A stretch of 64,000 nt of DNA, taken from positions 1 to 64,000 of the forward strand of contig JBBRRB010000002.1 of the NCBI GenBank assembly GCA_038225555.1, written 5' to 3'. Positions 1-7,319 of this stretch are shown here, in pieces; positions within the stretch are counted from its first letter, which is position 1; each line of letters opens with the position of its first letter. The translations under genes and the position numbers were made by a program. Below the pieces are notes generated by a model, which had not been told where the DNA came from, did no database searches, and saw nothing but the letters and a program-made list of their open reading frames with translations. This stretch comes from JANXQZ01 sp038225555 (lineage in GTDB: Bacteria; Acidobacteriota; Terriglobia; Bryobacterales; Bryobacteraceae).

Positions 1-1
1 C

Positions 2-169
2 GGAGTGGCGCAGTTGCCGGAAGGCATGGAAATGGTGATGCCTGGCGACAACGTGCAGATGGAAGTGGAGCTGATCACGCCGGTAGCGATGGAGAAAGGC
101 TTGCGGTTCGCGATTCGCGAGGGCGGACGCACCGTGGGCGCGGGCACGGTTTCGGAAATTTTGGCGTAA
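2..169 (+). CDS. tuf: Elongation factor Tu, C-terminal end (partial)
   Basis: The first 55 codons visible in the window encode the end of domain 3 of EF-Tu, the GTPase that delivers aminoacyl-tRNA to the ribosome. The string MVMPGDN followed by ITPVAMEKGLRFAIREGGRTVGAG is the almost invariant EF-Tu tail and ends in a TAA stop at 167-169. The gene begins outside the window. It is followed by rpmG, tRNA-Trp, secE, nusG and rplK, the usual tuf neighbourhood. Confidence 0.97.
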   Translation, partial: GVAQLPEGMEMVMPGDNVQMEVELITPVAMEKGLRFAIREGGRTVGAGTVSEILA

Positions 170-192
170 AGGGTTCGGGTTAAAGGATAGAT

Positions 193-345
193 ATGGCGCG
201 CGAGATCATAACGTTCCAGTGCACTGAGTGCAAGAATAAGAACTACACAAACACGAAGAACAAGAAGCTGACCACGGCGAGGCTGGAATTTAAAAAGTTT
301 TGCCCTTTCTGCCGTGTCCACAAACCGCACAAGGAAATTAAGTAG
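193..345 (+). CDS. rpmG: 50S ribosomal protein L33
   Basis: A 50-residue protein starting MAREIITFQCTECK and ending HKPHKEIK. It has the four-cysteine zinc-ribbon form of L33 (CTEC near residue 10 and CPFC near residue 38), and the length matches the family. It is too short for many gene finders but sits in its canonical place between tuf and tRNA-Trp/secE. It is a component of the large ribosomal subunit near the E site. Confidence 0.96.
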   Translation: MAREIITFQCTECKNKNYTNTKNKKLTTARLEFKKFCPFCRVHKPHKEIK

Positions 346-405
346 GCTGGTTTAGAGTATGATGGAAAAGGGCTTGAGACCGTTTCAGGCTCTAGCCTCA
401 TCTGC

Positions 406-479
406 AGGGGCATAGGCTAACGGTAAACCAGCGGTCTCCAAAACCGCCTTTGGGGGTTCGAATCCCTCTGCCCCTGCCA
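406..479 (+). tRNA. tRNA-Trp (anticodon CCA)
   Basis: A full cloverleaf can be drawn. The 7-bp acceptor stem AGGGGCA/TGCCCCT, the anticodon stem GCGGT/ACCGC around loop CTCCAAA (anticodon CCA), and a T-arm with loop TTCGAAT are all present. The discriminator base is G and the 3' CCA is encoded at 477-479. Its place between rpmG and secE is the classical location of tRNA-Trp in many bacteria. Confidence 0.96.
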
Positions 480-495
480 ACAACCGAGAGAATTC

Positions 496-753
496 ATGGC
501 GATCGTACAAGTAGAAAACGAAAATTCGGGCAGTTTCATTCAACGCGCCTCCGGCTGGCCGGTTCGGGTGAAAAATTATTATGAAGACCTGCAGCTCGAG
601 ATGCGGCGCGTCAGTTGGCCAAGCTGGAAGCAAGTGCGGGCGACAACTACCGTTGTGATCGTGGCCGTTTTCGCTTTTGCCGGCTATTTTGCTTTGGTTG
701 ATGAGATTGTTGGAACCGCGATCAACAAGCTTTTTAACGCTCTCACGCGCTAG
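496..753 (+). CDS. secE: Preprotein translocase subunit SecE
   Basis: An 85-residue single-span membrane protein. The conserved amphipathic region (YYEDLQLEMRRVSWPSWKQV, residues about 28-47) precedes one transmembrane helix (residues about 52-72), as in short-form SecE. SecE clamps the SecY channel in the inner membrane. It is 17 bases downstream of tRNA-Trp and 12 bases upstream of nusG, the normal secE-nusG order, and is presumably co-transcribed with both. Confidence 0.96.
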   Translation: MAIVQVENENSGSFIQRASGWPVRVKNYYEDLQLEMRRVSWPSWKQVRATTTVVIVAVFAFAGYFALVDEIVGTAINKLFNALTR

Positions 754-765
754 GAAAAGGGGTAC

Positions 766-1452
766 ATGGACGAAGAAATGATGCCCTTGGCTGACCAGGA
801 ATTCGCACCTGAAGAAAGGACGGCGGAAGAGTTGGAGCACGAGACGGCTGAACCCGTCGAAGAACACGTGGCTGAAGCGGAACATCTCTCCGAGCCCGCT
901 GCCGAGCCTCCGCTTCCGGAATCCACGAAGCACTGGTTTATCATCCACACCTACTCGGGCTTCGAACAGAAAGTGTCCGATTCCCTCAAGAGCCGCGCCC
1001 AAGCTTTCGGATTCGCCGACAGCATCGGCCAGATTTTGATCCCCACCGAAGAAGTTGTAGAACTCAGGAACGGGAAGAAAGTAACGAGCAAGCGTATGTT
1101 GTACCCCGGCTACGTGCTAGTGGAGATGGACATGAATGACCAGCTCTGGCACGAAGTAAAGAACACGCCCAGGGTAACGGGCTTCGTCGGAGGCGGCAAC
1201 AACCCGGTGCCTTTGACCGCCGACGAGGTGAATCAGATTTTATACCGGCAGGCAACCGCCGCCGAGCGTCCCCGCCCGAAGCTTACGTTCGAGAAAAACG
1301 AAACGGTGCGCATCAACGATGGACCCTTTGCGAACTTCTCGGGCAAGGTGGACGAGGTCAACACCGACCGCAATACGCTCCGCGTTCTAGTCACGATTTT
1401 CGGCCGCGCAACGCCGGTCGAGTTGGATTTCCTACAGGTAGAGAAAATTTAA
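766..1452 (+). CDS. nusG: Transcription termination/antitermination factor NusG
   Basis: A 228-residue protein. The NGN domain starts at about residue 55 (KHWFIIHTYSGFEQKV). The linker and C-terminal KOW domain follow (VRINDGPFANFSGKVDEVN, about residues 178-198). NusG binds RNA polymerase and links it to Rho or to the ribosome. It differs from the usual roughly 180-residue form by an N-terminal extension of about 50 residues made largely of Glu, Ala and Pro. A purine-rich site (AGGAAAAGGGG) ends shortly before the ATG and supports this start. The rplK start codon lies one base after the stop. Confidence 0.96.
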   Translation: MDEEMMPLADQEFAPEERTAEELEHETAEPVEEHVAEAEHLSEPAAEPPLPESTKHWFIIHTYSGFEQKVSDSLKSRAQAFGFADSIGQILIPTEEVVELRNGKKVTSKRMLYPGYVLVEMDMNDQLWHEVKNTPRVTGFVGGGNNPVPLTADEVNQILYRQATAAERPRPKLTFEKNETVRINDGPFANFSGKVDEVNTDRNTLRVLVTIFGRATPVELDFLQVEKI

Positions 1453-1453
1453 A

Positions 1454-1885
1454 ATGGCAAAGAAAGTTACTGGATCGGTAAAGCTGCAAATCCCCGCTGG
1501 CAAGGCGACTCCGGCACCCCCGGTCGGGACGGCCCTGGGGCCGCAGGGCGTGAATATCATGGAGTTCTGCAAGGCGTTCAATGCCAAGACCTCCGCGAAG
1601 GATCAGGAAGGCCTAATCATCCCGGTGGTGATCACGATCTTCTCGGATCGCTCGTTCACGTTTATCACCAAGACGCCGCCGGTGCCGATTCTGATCAAGC
1701 GCGCTGTCGGAATCGCCAAGGGATCGGCGGAACCGAACAAAGCCAAGGTGGGTGTGATCACTGAAAAGCAGATTGAGGAGATTGCCAAGCTGAAAATGCC
1801 CGATCTCAACTGCTTCGATGTCGAAGCCGCTATGCGCAGCGTCCGAGGGACTGCCCGCAGCATGGGCGTGGACGTTACCGCTTAA
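1454..1885 (+). CDS. rplK: 50S ribosomal protein L11
   Basis: A 143-residue L11 with the N-terminal motif LQIPAGKATPAPPVGTALGP and the C-terminal RNA-binding domain ending VRGTARSMGV. L11 forms the GTPase-associated centre with 23S rRNA. It starts one base after nusG. Its normal partner rplA does not follow: a different operon (egtB) begins 57 bases later. A T-run lies just after the stop, but I could not draw a convincing terminator hairpin. Confidence 0.97.
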   Translation: MAKKVTGSVKLQIPAGKATPAPPVGTALGPQGVNIMEFCKAFNAKTSAKDQEGLIIPVVITIFSDRSFTFITKTPPVPILIKRAVGIAKGSAEPNKAKVGVITEKQIEEIAKLKMPDLNCFDVEAAMRSVRGTARSMGVDVTA

Positions 1886-1941
1886 CCTTTTTTGTCGTAA
1901 CTCATCCCTCGGCGGCATCTAAAATGAGGCCAAGGAGGAAT

Positions 1942-3156
1942 ATGCCGACCATCAGCCCTCCCGCTCTTCAGCAAGAGCTGGATTCCGCGCGAAAGCAAAC
2001 TGACCAACTGTTCAATCTGCTCGATCCGCCATTTCTCTATGAGCGCCCGGTCGCCGAGCGCCACCGCCTGATTTTCTACCTGGGGCACCTGGAAACGTTC
2101 GACTGGAACCTCATCCGCCGGAACACTCCAGGATTGGGTTCGTTTCGTCAGGAGTTCGAAAAGCTATTCGAAGCCGGGATCGACCCGGAACCGGGCCAGC
2201 TTCCCAGCGACCAGCCATCCGATTGGCCCACCTTGGACGAAGTACGCTCTTACAACGCGGAGTTGCGACGCAGAATTGACGAAGTGCTGCCGTGCATCTC
2301 TGACGTATACGTGAATATCGCGATCGAGCATCGATTCATGCATGCCGAAACGCTGGCTTACCTCTTCCATAACCTGCCTTACAACCAAAAGCGTCGAGTC
2401 TCGGATAACACCGTGGACCCTGTCGGGGAACCCACTCGCGAGTTCATCCACATTCCCTCGGGAGTTGCTACCCTAGGCCAAGATCCCGACCGGTTTGGAT
2501 GGGATAACGAGTTCGCCAAACATGCGGTTCAGGTTCCAGCCTTTTCAGTGAGCAAGTACAAAGTCACGAACCGGGATTATCTTGGCTTCGTTTATGCTGG
2601 TGCACGACCGCCGCATTTTTGGGCGAAAGATGGCGAAGGCTGGTCCTATCGCGGAATGTTCGGGCTGACTCCCCTTCCGCTTGATTGTCCGGTCTACGCA
2701 ACCCAGGAGGAAGCCTCAGCCTACGCAGCTTGGGCCGGAAAAAAACTGCTCACCGAGGAGCAATTCCATCGTGCTGCGTACGGGACTCCGCAAGGCGGCG
2801 AGCGCCCTTACCCGTGGGGCGACGCCGCACCTTCCCCCATCCACGGCAATTTCGATTTTCACCGCTGGGATCCCGTTCCAGTCAATGCGACCCCGGCTGG
2901 CGATAGCGCGTTCGGAGTCTCCCAACTTGTCGGCAACGGCTGGGAGTGGACCCGCACCCCCTTCGCCCCGTTCGAAGGTTTCCAGCCCTTTGCCTGGTAC
3001 CCCAACTACTCCGCCAACTTTTTTGACAACGCCCATTTCGTAATCAAAGGTGCCTCCGCTCGCACCGCCGCCTGCTTCCTCCGACGTTCTTTCCGAAATT
3101 GGTTCCGCCCCAACTACCCTTATGTCTACGCTGGTTTCCGACTCGTTGAAGATTGA
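1942..3156 (+). CDS. egtB: Ergothioneine biosynthesis sulfoxide synthase EgtB-like
   Basis: About 404 residues. EgtB is a non-haem iron enzyme that joins a thiol donor to hercynine using O2. The N-terminal DinB-like half carries the iron ligands: His49 (YLGHLE) and the HX3HXE motif at residues 130-136 (HRFMHAE). The C-terminal formylglycine-enzyme-like half ends with GNGWEWT and FRNWFRPNYPYVYAGFR. The ATG at 1942 is chosen over 1924 because AAGGAGG lies just before it. It overlaps egtD by 35 bases. No egtA, egtC or egtE is nearby, so the sulfur donor (cysteine or gamma-glutamylcysteine) cannot be read here. A cysteine-using EgtB is known from the acidobacterium Chloracidobacterium. Confidence 0.88.
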   Translation: MPTISPPALQQELDSARKQTDQLFNLLDPPFLYERPVAERHRLIFYLGHLETFDWNLIRRNTPGLGSFRQEFEKLFEAGIDPEPGQLPSDQPSDWPTLDEVRSYNAELRRRIDEVLPCISDVYVNIAIEHRFMHAETLAYLFHNLPYNQKRRVSDNTVDPVGEPTREFIHIPSGVATLGQDPDRFGWDNEFAKHAVQVPAFSVSKYKVTNRDYLGFVYAGARPPHFWAKDGEGWSYRGMFGLTPLPLDCPVYATQEEASAYAAWAGKKLLTEEQFHRAAYGTPQGGERPYPWGDAAPSPIHGNFDFHRWDPVPVNATPAGDSAFGVSQLVGNGWEWTRTPFAPFEGFQPFAWYPNYSANFFDNAHFVIKGASARTAACFLRRSFRNWFRPNYPYVYAGFRLVED

Positions 3157-4090
3157 GCCGACCTTCGCCTCCGAGGTAAAGGCAGGGCTAACAAAACCTG
3201 GACAGAAGGAGCTCCAGGCCAAGTACTTTTATGACGACCTTGGTTCGGCACTTTTTGAAGCCATCACGTTGCTCCCGGAATACGGCCTCACCCGCGCCGA
3301 TGCTAGGCTCCTCAGAACTTACTCGCCCGAGATCGTCGACCGGATAGCCTCTCCCGTAATTGTGGCTGAGCTAGGAAGCGGCACCGGACAGAAGACTCGC
3401 TTTCTATTAAACGCTTTGCGGTCCAGCCAGTCGTGGCTGCGCTACTGCCCAATCGATGTTTCGAAGCTTGCGCTGGACCGCTGCGCCCTCGAACTGAGTC
3501 CCGTCGCCGAAGTCGAACCGATTTGCGAATCCTACATTCCAGGCCTGCGCCAAGCCGCCCATCAACGGCGACCCTCGGACCGGCTCTTAGTCTTGTTCCT
3601 AGGCAGCACCATCGGCAATTTCCCTCGCTCAGGCGCGATCGACTTCTTGGTTGAACTGCGCCAAACCCTGAGGCCCGGCGATTGGCTGCTGCTCGGCGCC
3701 GACCTCGTGAAGCCGATCAACCAGCTCCTCCTCGCTTACAACGACCCGACCGGCGTCACGGCCGCCTTCAATTTGAATGTGCTCGCCCGCGCGAATCGCG
3801 AACTCGGAGCGAACTTCAACCTGCGCCGCTTCGCACACGAATCGAGTTATGATGAGCAGAACCAGCGCGTGGAAATGCATCTCAGATCTCTCACACATCA
3901 ATCCGTCACCATCCCCGGCGCTGGCTGCCGCGTGGAATTCGGGGCGGGCGAAACAATCTGGACGGAATCCTCCCATAAATATCAGTTGCAGGACCTGAAC
4001 GACATGGCCTCGCTTACCGGGTTTCGCACGGAAGCTCAATGGGTGGATCGGGAGTGGCCCTTTGTCGAGACTTTGTGGACCGCCCTTTAG
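3122..4090 (+). CDS. egtD: L-histidine N-alpha-methyltransferase EgtD
   Basis: About 322 residues, the usual EgtD length. EgtD trimethylates histidine to hercynine with S-adenosylmethionine, the first step of ergothioneine synthesis. The family signature KYFYDDLGSALFEAIT followed by LPEYGLTRAD is at residues 34-60, and the SAM-binding loop ELGSGTGQKT is at about 83-92. The open frame extends upstream to 3050 but that part reads over egtB. The ATG at 3122 gives the normal N-terminus and a 35-base overlap with egtB. The gene also overlaps the following ABC ATPase start, consistent with translational coupling. Confidence 0.92.
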   Translation: MSTLVSDSLKIEPTFASEVKAGLTKPGQKELQAKYFYDDLGSALFEAITLLPEYGLTRADARLLRTYSPEIVDRIASPVIVAELGSGTGQKTRFLLNALRSSQSWLRYCPIDVSKLALDRCALELSPVAEVEPICESYIPGLRQAAHQRRPSDRLLVLFLGSTIGNFPRSGAIDFLVELRQTLRPGDWLLLGADLVKPINQLLLAYNDPTGVTAAFNLNVLARANRELGANFNLRRFAHESSYDEQNQRVEMHLRSLTHQSVTIPGAGCRVEFGAGETIWTESSHKYQLQDLNDMASLTGFRTEAQWVDREWPFVETLWTAL

Positions 4091-4815
4091 CCCTCGAGTA
4101 TCGCGATGTTTCGTACTCCATTGATGGCCGCACTATTCTCGACAGCCTCAACCTGAAAATTGAAGAAGGCGAAACGTTGGTGCTTTTGGGGCGCAGCGGA
4201 TCGGGCAAAACCACGGCGCTCAAGATGGTGAACGGCCTCATCTTCCCCACCAGCGGCCAGATGCTGGTGAATGGTAGGCCGACCACCGAGTGGGATCTGA
4301 TTCGCCTGCGCCGAAGCATCGGATACGTGATACAAGATGTCGGCCTTTTCCCGCACTTCACGGTCCGGCAAAATGTGAACTTAGTCCCCAAACTCGAGCA
4401 TTGGGAACAAGCAAAAATCGACGGGCGCACCAACGAATTGCTGGCAAAGGTTGGCCTCAACCCGCAGGAGCACGCCGATCGCTATCCCCGGCAACTCTCG
4501 GGCGGACAGCGCCAGCGAGTGGGCGTCGCGCGAGCACTCGCAGCGGATCCGAAGCTACTGCTCTTCGACGAGCCCTTTGGCGCGGTGGACCCGGTCACCC
4601 GCCTCGAATTGCAAAGGCAGTTTCTCGCCCTCCGCCAAAGCTTGGGCAAGACCTCGATTTTCGTGACGCACGACGTTCGCGAGGCTCTATCGCTCGGCAC
4701 GCGCATCGGTCTGCTCCACCAAGGCAAACTGGCCCAGTTGGCGACTCCCGTCGAGTTCCGCAAGTCCACTAGTGAAGAAGCTCGTGCCTTCCTGGCATGC
4801 CTGGAAGATGCCTAA
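4075..4815 (+). CDS. ABC transporter ATP-binding protein, OpuCA/EgtV-like
   Basis: The ATPase of an osmoprotectant-type importer: Walker A GRSGSGKTT, signature LSGGQRQRVGVARALA, Walker B LLLFDEPFGAVDP and the H-loop HDVREAL. The frame can start at ATG 4039 (52-base overlap with egtD) or GTG 4075 (16-base overlap). GTG 4075 places the first strand ALEYRDVSY at the usual distance from the start. The CBS domains of OpuCA are absent. Lying in the egtBD operon, it probably powers ergothioneine or hercynine transport (inference), as EgtV does in Streptococcus and Helicobacter systems. Confidence 0.85.
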   Translation: MDRPLALEYRDVSYSIDGRTILDSLNLKIEEGETLVLLGRSGSGKTTALKMVNGLIFPTSGQMLVNGRPTTEWDLIRLRRSIGYVIQDVGLFPHFTVRQNVNLVPKLEHWEQAKIDGRTNELLAKVGLNPQEHADRYPRQLSGGQRQRVGVARALAADPKLLLFDEPFGAVDPVTRLELQRQFLALRQSLGKTSIFVTHDVREALSLGTRIGLLHQGKLAQLATPVEFRKSTSEEARAFLACLEDA

Positions 4816-4818
4816 CCC

Positions 4819-5436
4819 ATGCGACCCGGTCTGCTCAACGAAATGCTCGAGCTCACGTCGCAGCACTTCGTGTTGGTGCTGATCTCCATCTTCATCGCAA
4901 TCGCCGCTGGTCTGCCTCTCGGTATTTTGATTTCGCGAAAAGCCTCGCTTCGAACACCTATTCTGGGGTTCGCGAATATCATGCAGACGATCCCTAGCCT
5001 GGCCCTGTTCGGCTTCCTCATCCCAATCCCTTTCATTGGTGGAATCGGCAAGCGCACCGCCATCGTGGCGCTCATCTTGTATGCGCTCCTTCCAATCTTA
5101 AGGAATACCCTAGTAGGTATTCTTTCTGTCGATCCTGCCGTGCGAGAGTCGGCCATTGCGATGGGGCTAACGGGCCGTCAGTTACTCTGGCAGGTGGAGA
5201 TGCCGCTGGCGGCTCGCACGATTTTGGCTGGGATCCGTGTGGCTACGGTGACGACGATCGGCACTGCCACGATTGCGGCGGCTATCGGCGGAGGGGGACT
5301 GGGCGTGTTTATCTTTCGCGGGATCGCGTCTGTCGATACGACGCAGATTCTGGCTGGAGCAGCGCCTGCCGCGCTCCTAGCACTCTTAGCGGATGGAGGC
5401 TTAGGTTGGCTCGAACGAAGATTCTCGGCTGCTTAG
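4819..5436 (+). CDS. ABC transporter permease, OpuCB/EgtU-like
   Basis: A 205-residue inner-membrane protein with about five transmembrane helices. The EAA loop that docks the ATPase is ESAIAMGLTGRQLLWQVEMPLA (about residues 112-133). Sequence and length fit the OpuCB/ProW family of glycine-betaine and choline permeases, to which the transmembrane half of the ergothioneine transporter EgtU belongs. It starts three bases after the ATPase stop and overlaps the binding protein by 31 bases, so the three genes are clearly one transport operon. Confidence 0.87.
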   Translation: MRPGLLNEMLELTSQHFVLVLISIFIAIAAGLPLGILISRKASLRTPILGFANIMQTIPSLALFGFLIPIPFIGGIGKRTAIVALILYALLPILRNTLVGILSVDPAVRESAIAMGLTGRQLLWQVEMPLAARTILAGIRVATVTTIGTATIAAAIGGGGLGVFIFRGIASVDTTQILAGAAPAALLALLADGGLGWLERRFSAA

Positions 5437-6272
5437 CGGCGATTGCGTTATTGGCGGGCTGCTCCCGCGAGAAGTATCTGGCAGTCAGTTGCAAGAACTT
5501 CACCGAGCAACTCATACTCGGCGAAATCGTGGCCCAACATCTGGAGAACCGGCTGCACCAGCCCGTAGTCCGCAAGTTCGGCCTCGGCGGCACGCTGCTG
5601 GTGCAACAGGGCCTGCTCTCGAAAGAGATCGACATCTATCCGGAATACACTGGCACGGCCTTCACCAACGTTTTGAAACAGAAGCCGATCAGCGATGCAG
5701 CGGCTGTGCTCGCCCGCTTGCGTGCGGATTACGCGAAGTGGAAGCTGGAATGGCTGGATCCGCTGGGTTTTAATAACTCCTTCGCGCTGGCCGTGCGAGG
5801 CGAAGATGCTCGCGCGCGGCGGCTGGAGACTCTCAGCGACGCGGCCCGCGATCCCGCTGGATTTGTCTTAGGCGCGGGCTACGAGTTCATGGGGCGTCCC
5901 GACGGCTACGAGATGCTGAACCGTGCCTACCCGATTAAATGGACTAAATCGCCGAGCAGCATGGATCTTGGCCTGCTCTATCAGGCTCTGGGCCAGAAGC
6001 AGGTGAGCATGGTGGCAGGGTCGGTGACGGATGGCGCGCTTTCGGTGATTGATGCAAAGGTGTTGAAAGACGATAAACGAGTCTTCCCGCCTTACCAAGC
6101 GTGTCTGGTGGTTCGATCCGAAGTGCTGGAGAAGCCGGGTTTACGGAGCGTGCTCGACGAGCTGAAGGGGAAAATATCGGACGAGGCGATGCGGAAGATG
6201 AACCAGGAAGTCGACGGCAAGCACCGGCAGTCTTCAGAGGTGGCCCGGGAATTCTTGCAGCAGATGAAATGA
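5406..6272 (+). CDS. ABC transporter substrate-binding lipoprotein, OpuCC/EgtU-like
   Basis: A 288-residue protein with a TTG start overlapping the permease end. A lipoprotein signal is visible: hydrophobic core, then LLAGC with the acylated Cys at residue 19. The mature part is an OpuAC/GlnBP-type domain, with KNFTEQLILGEIVAQHLE and the family motif IDIYPEYTGT. In the streptococcal and Helicobacter ergothioneine importer this domain is fused to the permease; here it is separate, like OpuCC. The ligand is inferred from the egtB-egtD neighbours; a betaine such as glycine betaine or choline remains possible. Confidence 0.82.
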   Translation: MARTKILGCLAAIALLAGCSREKYLAVSCKNFTEQLILGEIVAQHLENRLHQPVVRKFGLGGTLLVQQGLLSKEIDIYPEYTGTAFTNVLKQKPISDAAAVLARLRADYAKWKLEWLDPLGFNNSFALAVRGEDARARRLETLSDAARDPAGFVLGAGYEFMGRPDGYEMLNRAYPIKWTKSPSSMDLGLLYQALGQKQVSMVAGSVTDGALSVIDAKVLKDDKRVFPPYQACLVVRSEVLEKPGLRSVLDELKGKISDEAMRKMNQEVDGKHRQSSEVAREFLQQMK

Positions 6273-6364
6273 ATCGTGCCTGGATTAGCTCGATCTGCTG
6301 AATGGGAGGGCCAAATACTCGGTCAGCAGTACGGCTTTAGCCGATTAATCTGAGATAACTAGAC

Positions 6365-6625
6365 ATGGAACCCAATCTCATTCAAGAACGCCAGCACGCC
6401 CACGATCTGCTCGATCTGCTATCAGCCGAAAAACTGAACGTGGTCCGTTGTCTGCTCGAGGTGATGGTAGAACCACTTTCGCGGTCCCTGGCAACGGTCC
6501 CCGTTGAAGACGATGAGATCACCCCGGAAGTAGCCGCCGATATTGACCGCGCCCGCGCTTCCCTTGCTCGCGGAGAAGGTATCCCTCATACGGAAATTCT
6601 GCACGAGTTTGGCCTCAGCCAGTGA
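6365..6625 (+). CDS. Putative antitoxin of a RelE-type toxin-antitoxin pair
   Basis: A small acidic 86-residue protein of largely helical character, ending TEILHEFGLSQ. It overlaps the following RelE-like reading frame by four bases (GTGA), the layout typical of antitoxin-toxin pairs. The C-terminal stretch ARASLARGEGIPHTEILHEFGL resembles the toxin-wrapping tail of short antitoxins. No strong family motif was recognised in the N-terminal half. Because the partner toxin is frameshifted, this gene may be a relic with no active toxin to neutralise. Confidence 0.65.
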   Translation: MEPNLIQERQHAHDLLDLLSAEKLNVVRCLLEVMVEPLSRSLATVPVEDDEITPEVAADIDRARASLARGEGIPHTEILHEFGLSQ

Positions 6626-6893
6626 GCGAGGGCGCCCCGCCAGAGCGCATCACCGTCTTCAGGTCGCCGGAAGCTCGCGCAGATGTTCGTGCCATTGATC
6701 GTGACAAGGCAATGCAGATTCTGTACTGTCTCGACCGGTACCTCGGCGGCCGGAACGGCGATGTTAAGAGGCTTAAGGCACCACTGACTGGCTTCCGGCT
6801 CCGTTGTGGCGACTACCGTGTCTCTTCGATCAAAGGAAGGAAAACACTATCGAGATTACCGGCGTTCGGAATCGGCGTGAAGCCTATCGGTAG
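6622..6893 (+). pseudogene. RelE/ParE-type toxin with a frameshift
   Basis: The first 67 codons read as a RelE-superfamily toxin: FRSPEARADVRAIDRD, then LKAPLTGFRLRCGDYRV. In RelE proteins GDYRV is followed by a strand and a short C-terminal tail with catalytic or RNA-binding residues. Here the open frame turns into unrelated sequence and stops at 6912. In another frame the expected tail is intact (FDQRKENTIEITGVRNRREAYR, stop at 6891-6893). A single base appears to be missing near 6820-6826. So the toxin is broken, unless this is a sequencing error or programmed frameshifting. Confidence 0.82.
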
Positions 6894-6908
6894 AGCAAAA
6901 CGAGGACG

Positions 6909-7301
6909 TTAACTCAGCCACTCCGCGGCAAGCTTGGCGGGATCCCCTTCCAAATCCACTTTCTCCGTTCGGGCTTCCTGACTATCACGCATGAACACGC
7001 CCACCACACCCTCCCCAGTCGGACGCAACTCCAGCTTCCGCTCGCGAGCCTCAAGACGCAACGTGGTACCCATCCAAGCAATGTGAACCTTCATCCGCCT
7101 ACCATGCCCGATCCGAATCGATTCATCCAGAAGTCCCGCCGTAAATGCACCCGTCCGCAGCGCCTCCGCAAACGGGGCGGCGGCCTGAGCCTGCACCCGC
7201 TCAGCCTCACGCCTGCTCCGATCCTCTTTATCCCGTTGCGCCGATTCGTCCTGCGACTCGAGGCTCTTCAGGTTATCTTCCAGACTGTCCAAAAAACTCA
7301 T
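6909..7301 (-). CDS. Hypothetical protein with coiled N-terminus
   Basis: A 130-residue protein of unknown function. Residues 1-45 are highly charged and likely helical or coiled (SLEDNLKSLESQDESAQRDKEDRSRREAERVQAQ). The remainder looks like a compact beta-rich domain (MKVHIAWMGTTLRLEARERKLELRPTGEG). There is no signal peptide or membrane segment. It ends within the open tail of the broken toxin frame and lies 18 bases downstream of the MarC gene on the same strand, so the two may be co-transcribed. Confidence 0.65.
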   Translation of the reverse strand: MSFLDSLEDNLKSLESQDESAQRDKEDRSRREAERVQAQAAAPFAEALRTGAFTAGLLDESIRIGHGRRMKVHIAWMGTTLRLEARERKLELRPTGEGVVGVFMRDSQEARTEKVDLEGDPAKLAAEWLS

Positions 7302-7319
7302 GCTTTATCCAGTTTCACA

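Noticed and set aside
385..1002. Minus-strand 205-codon open frame over tRNA-Trp, secE and nusG
   Set aside because: It lies antisense to three well-recognised genes and its protein has no recognisable domain; a GC-rich shadow frame.
1860..1900. Intrinsic terminator after rplK
   Set aside because: A six-T run is present, but I could not find a stable inverted repeat directly before it.
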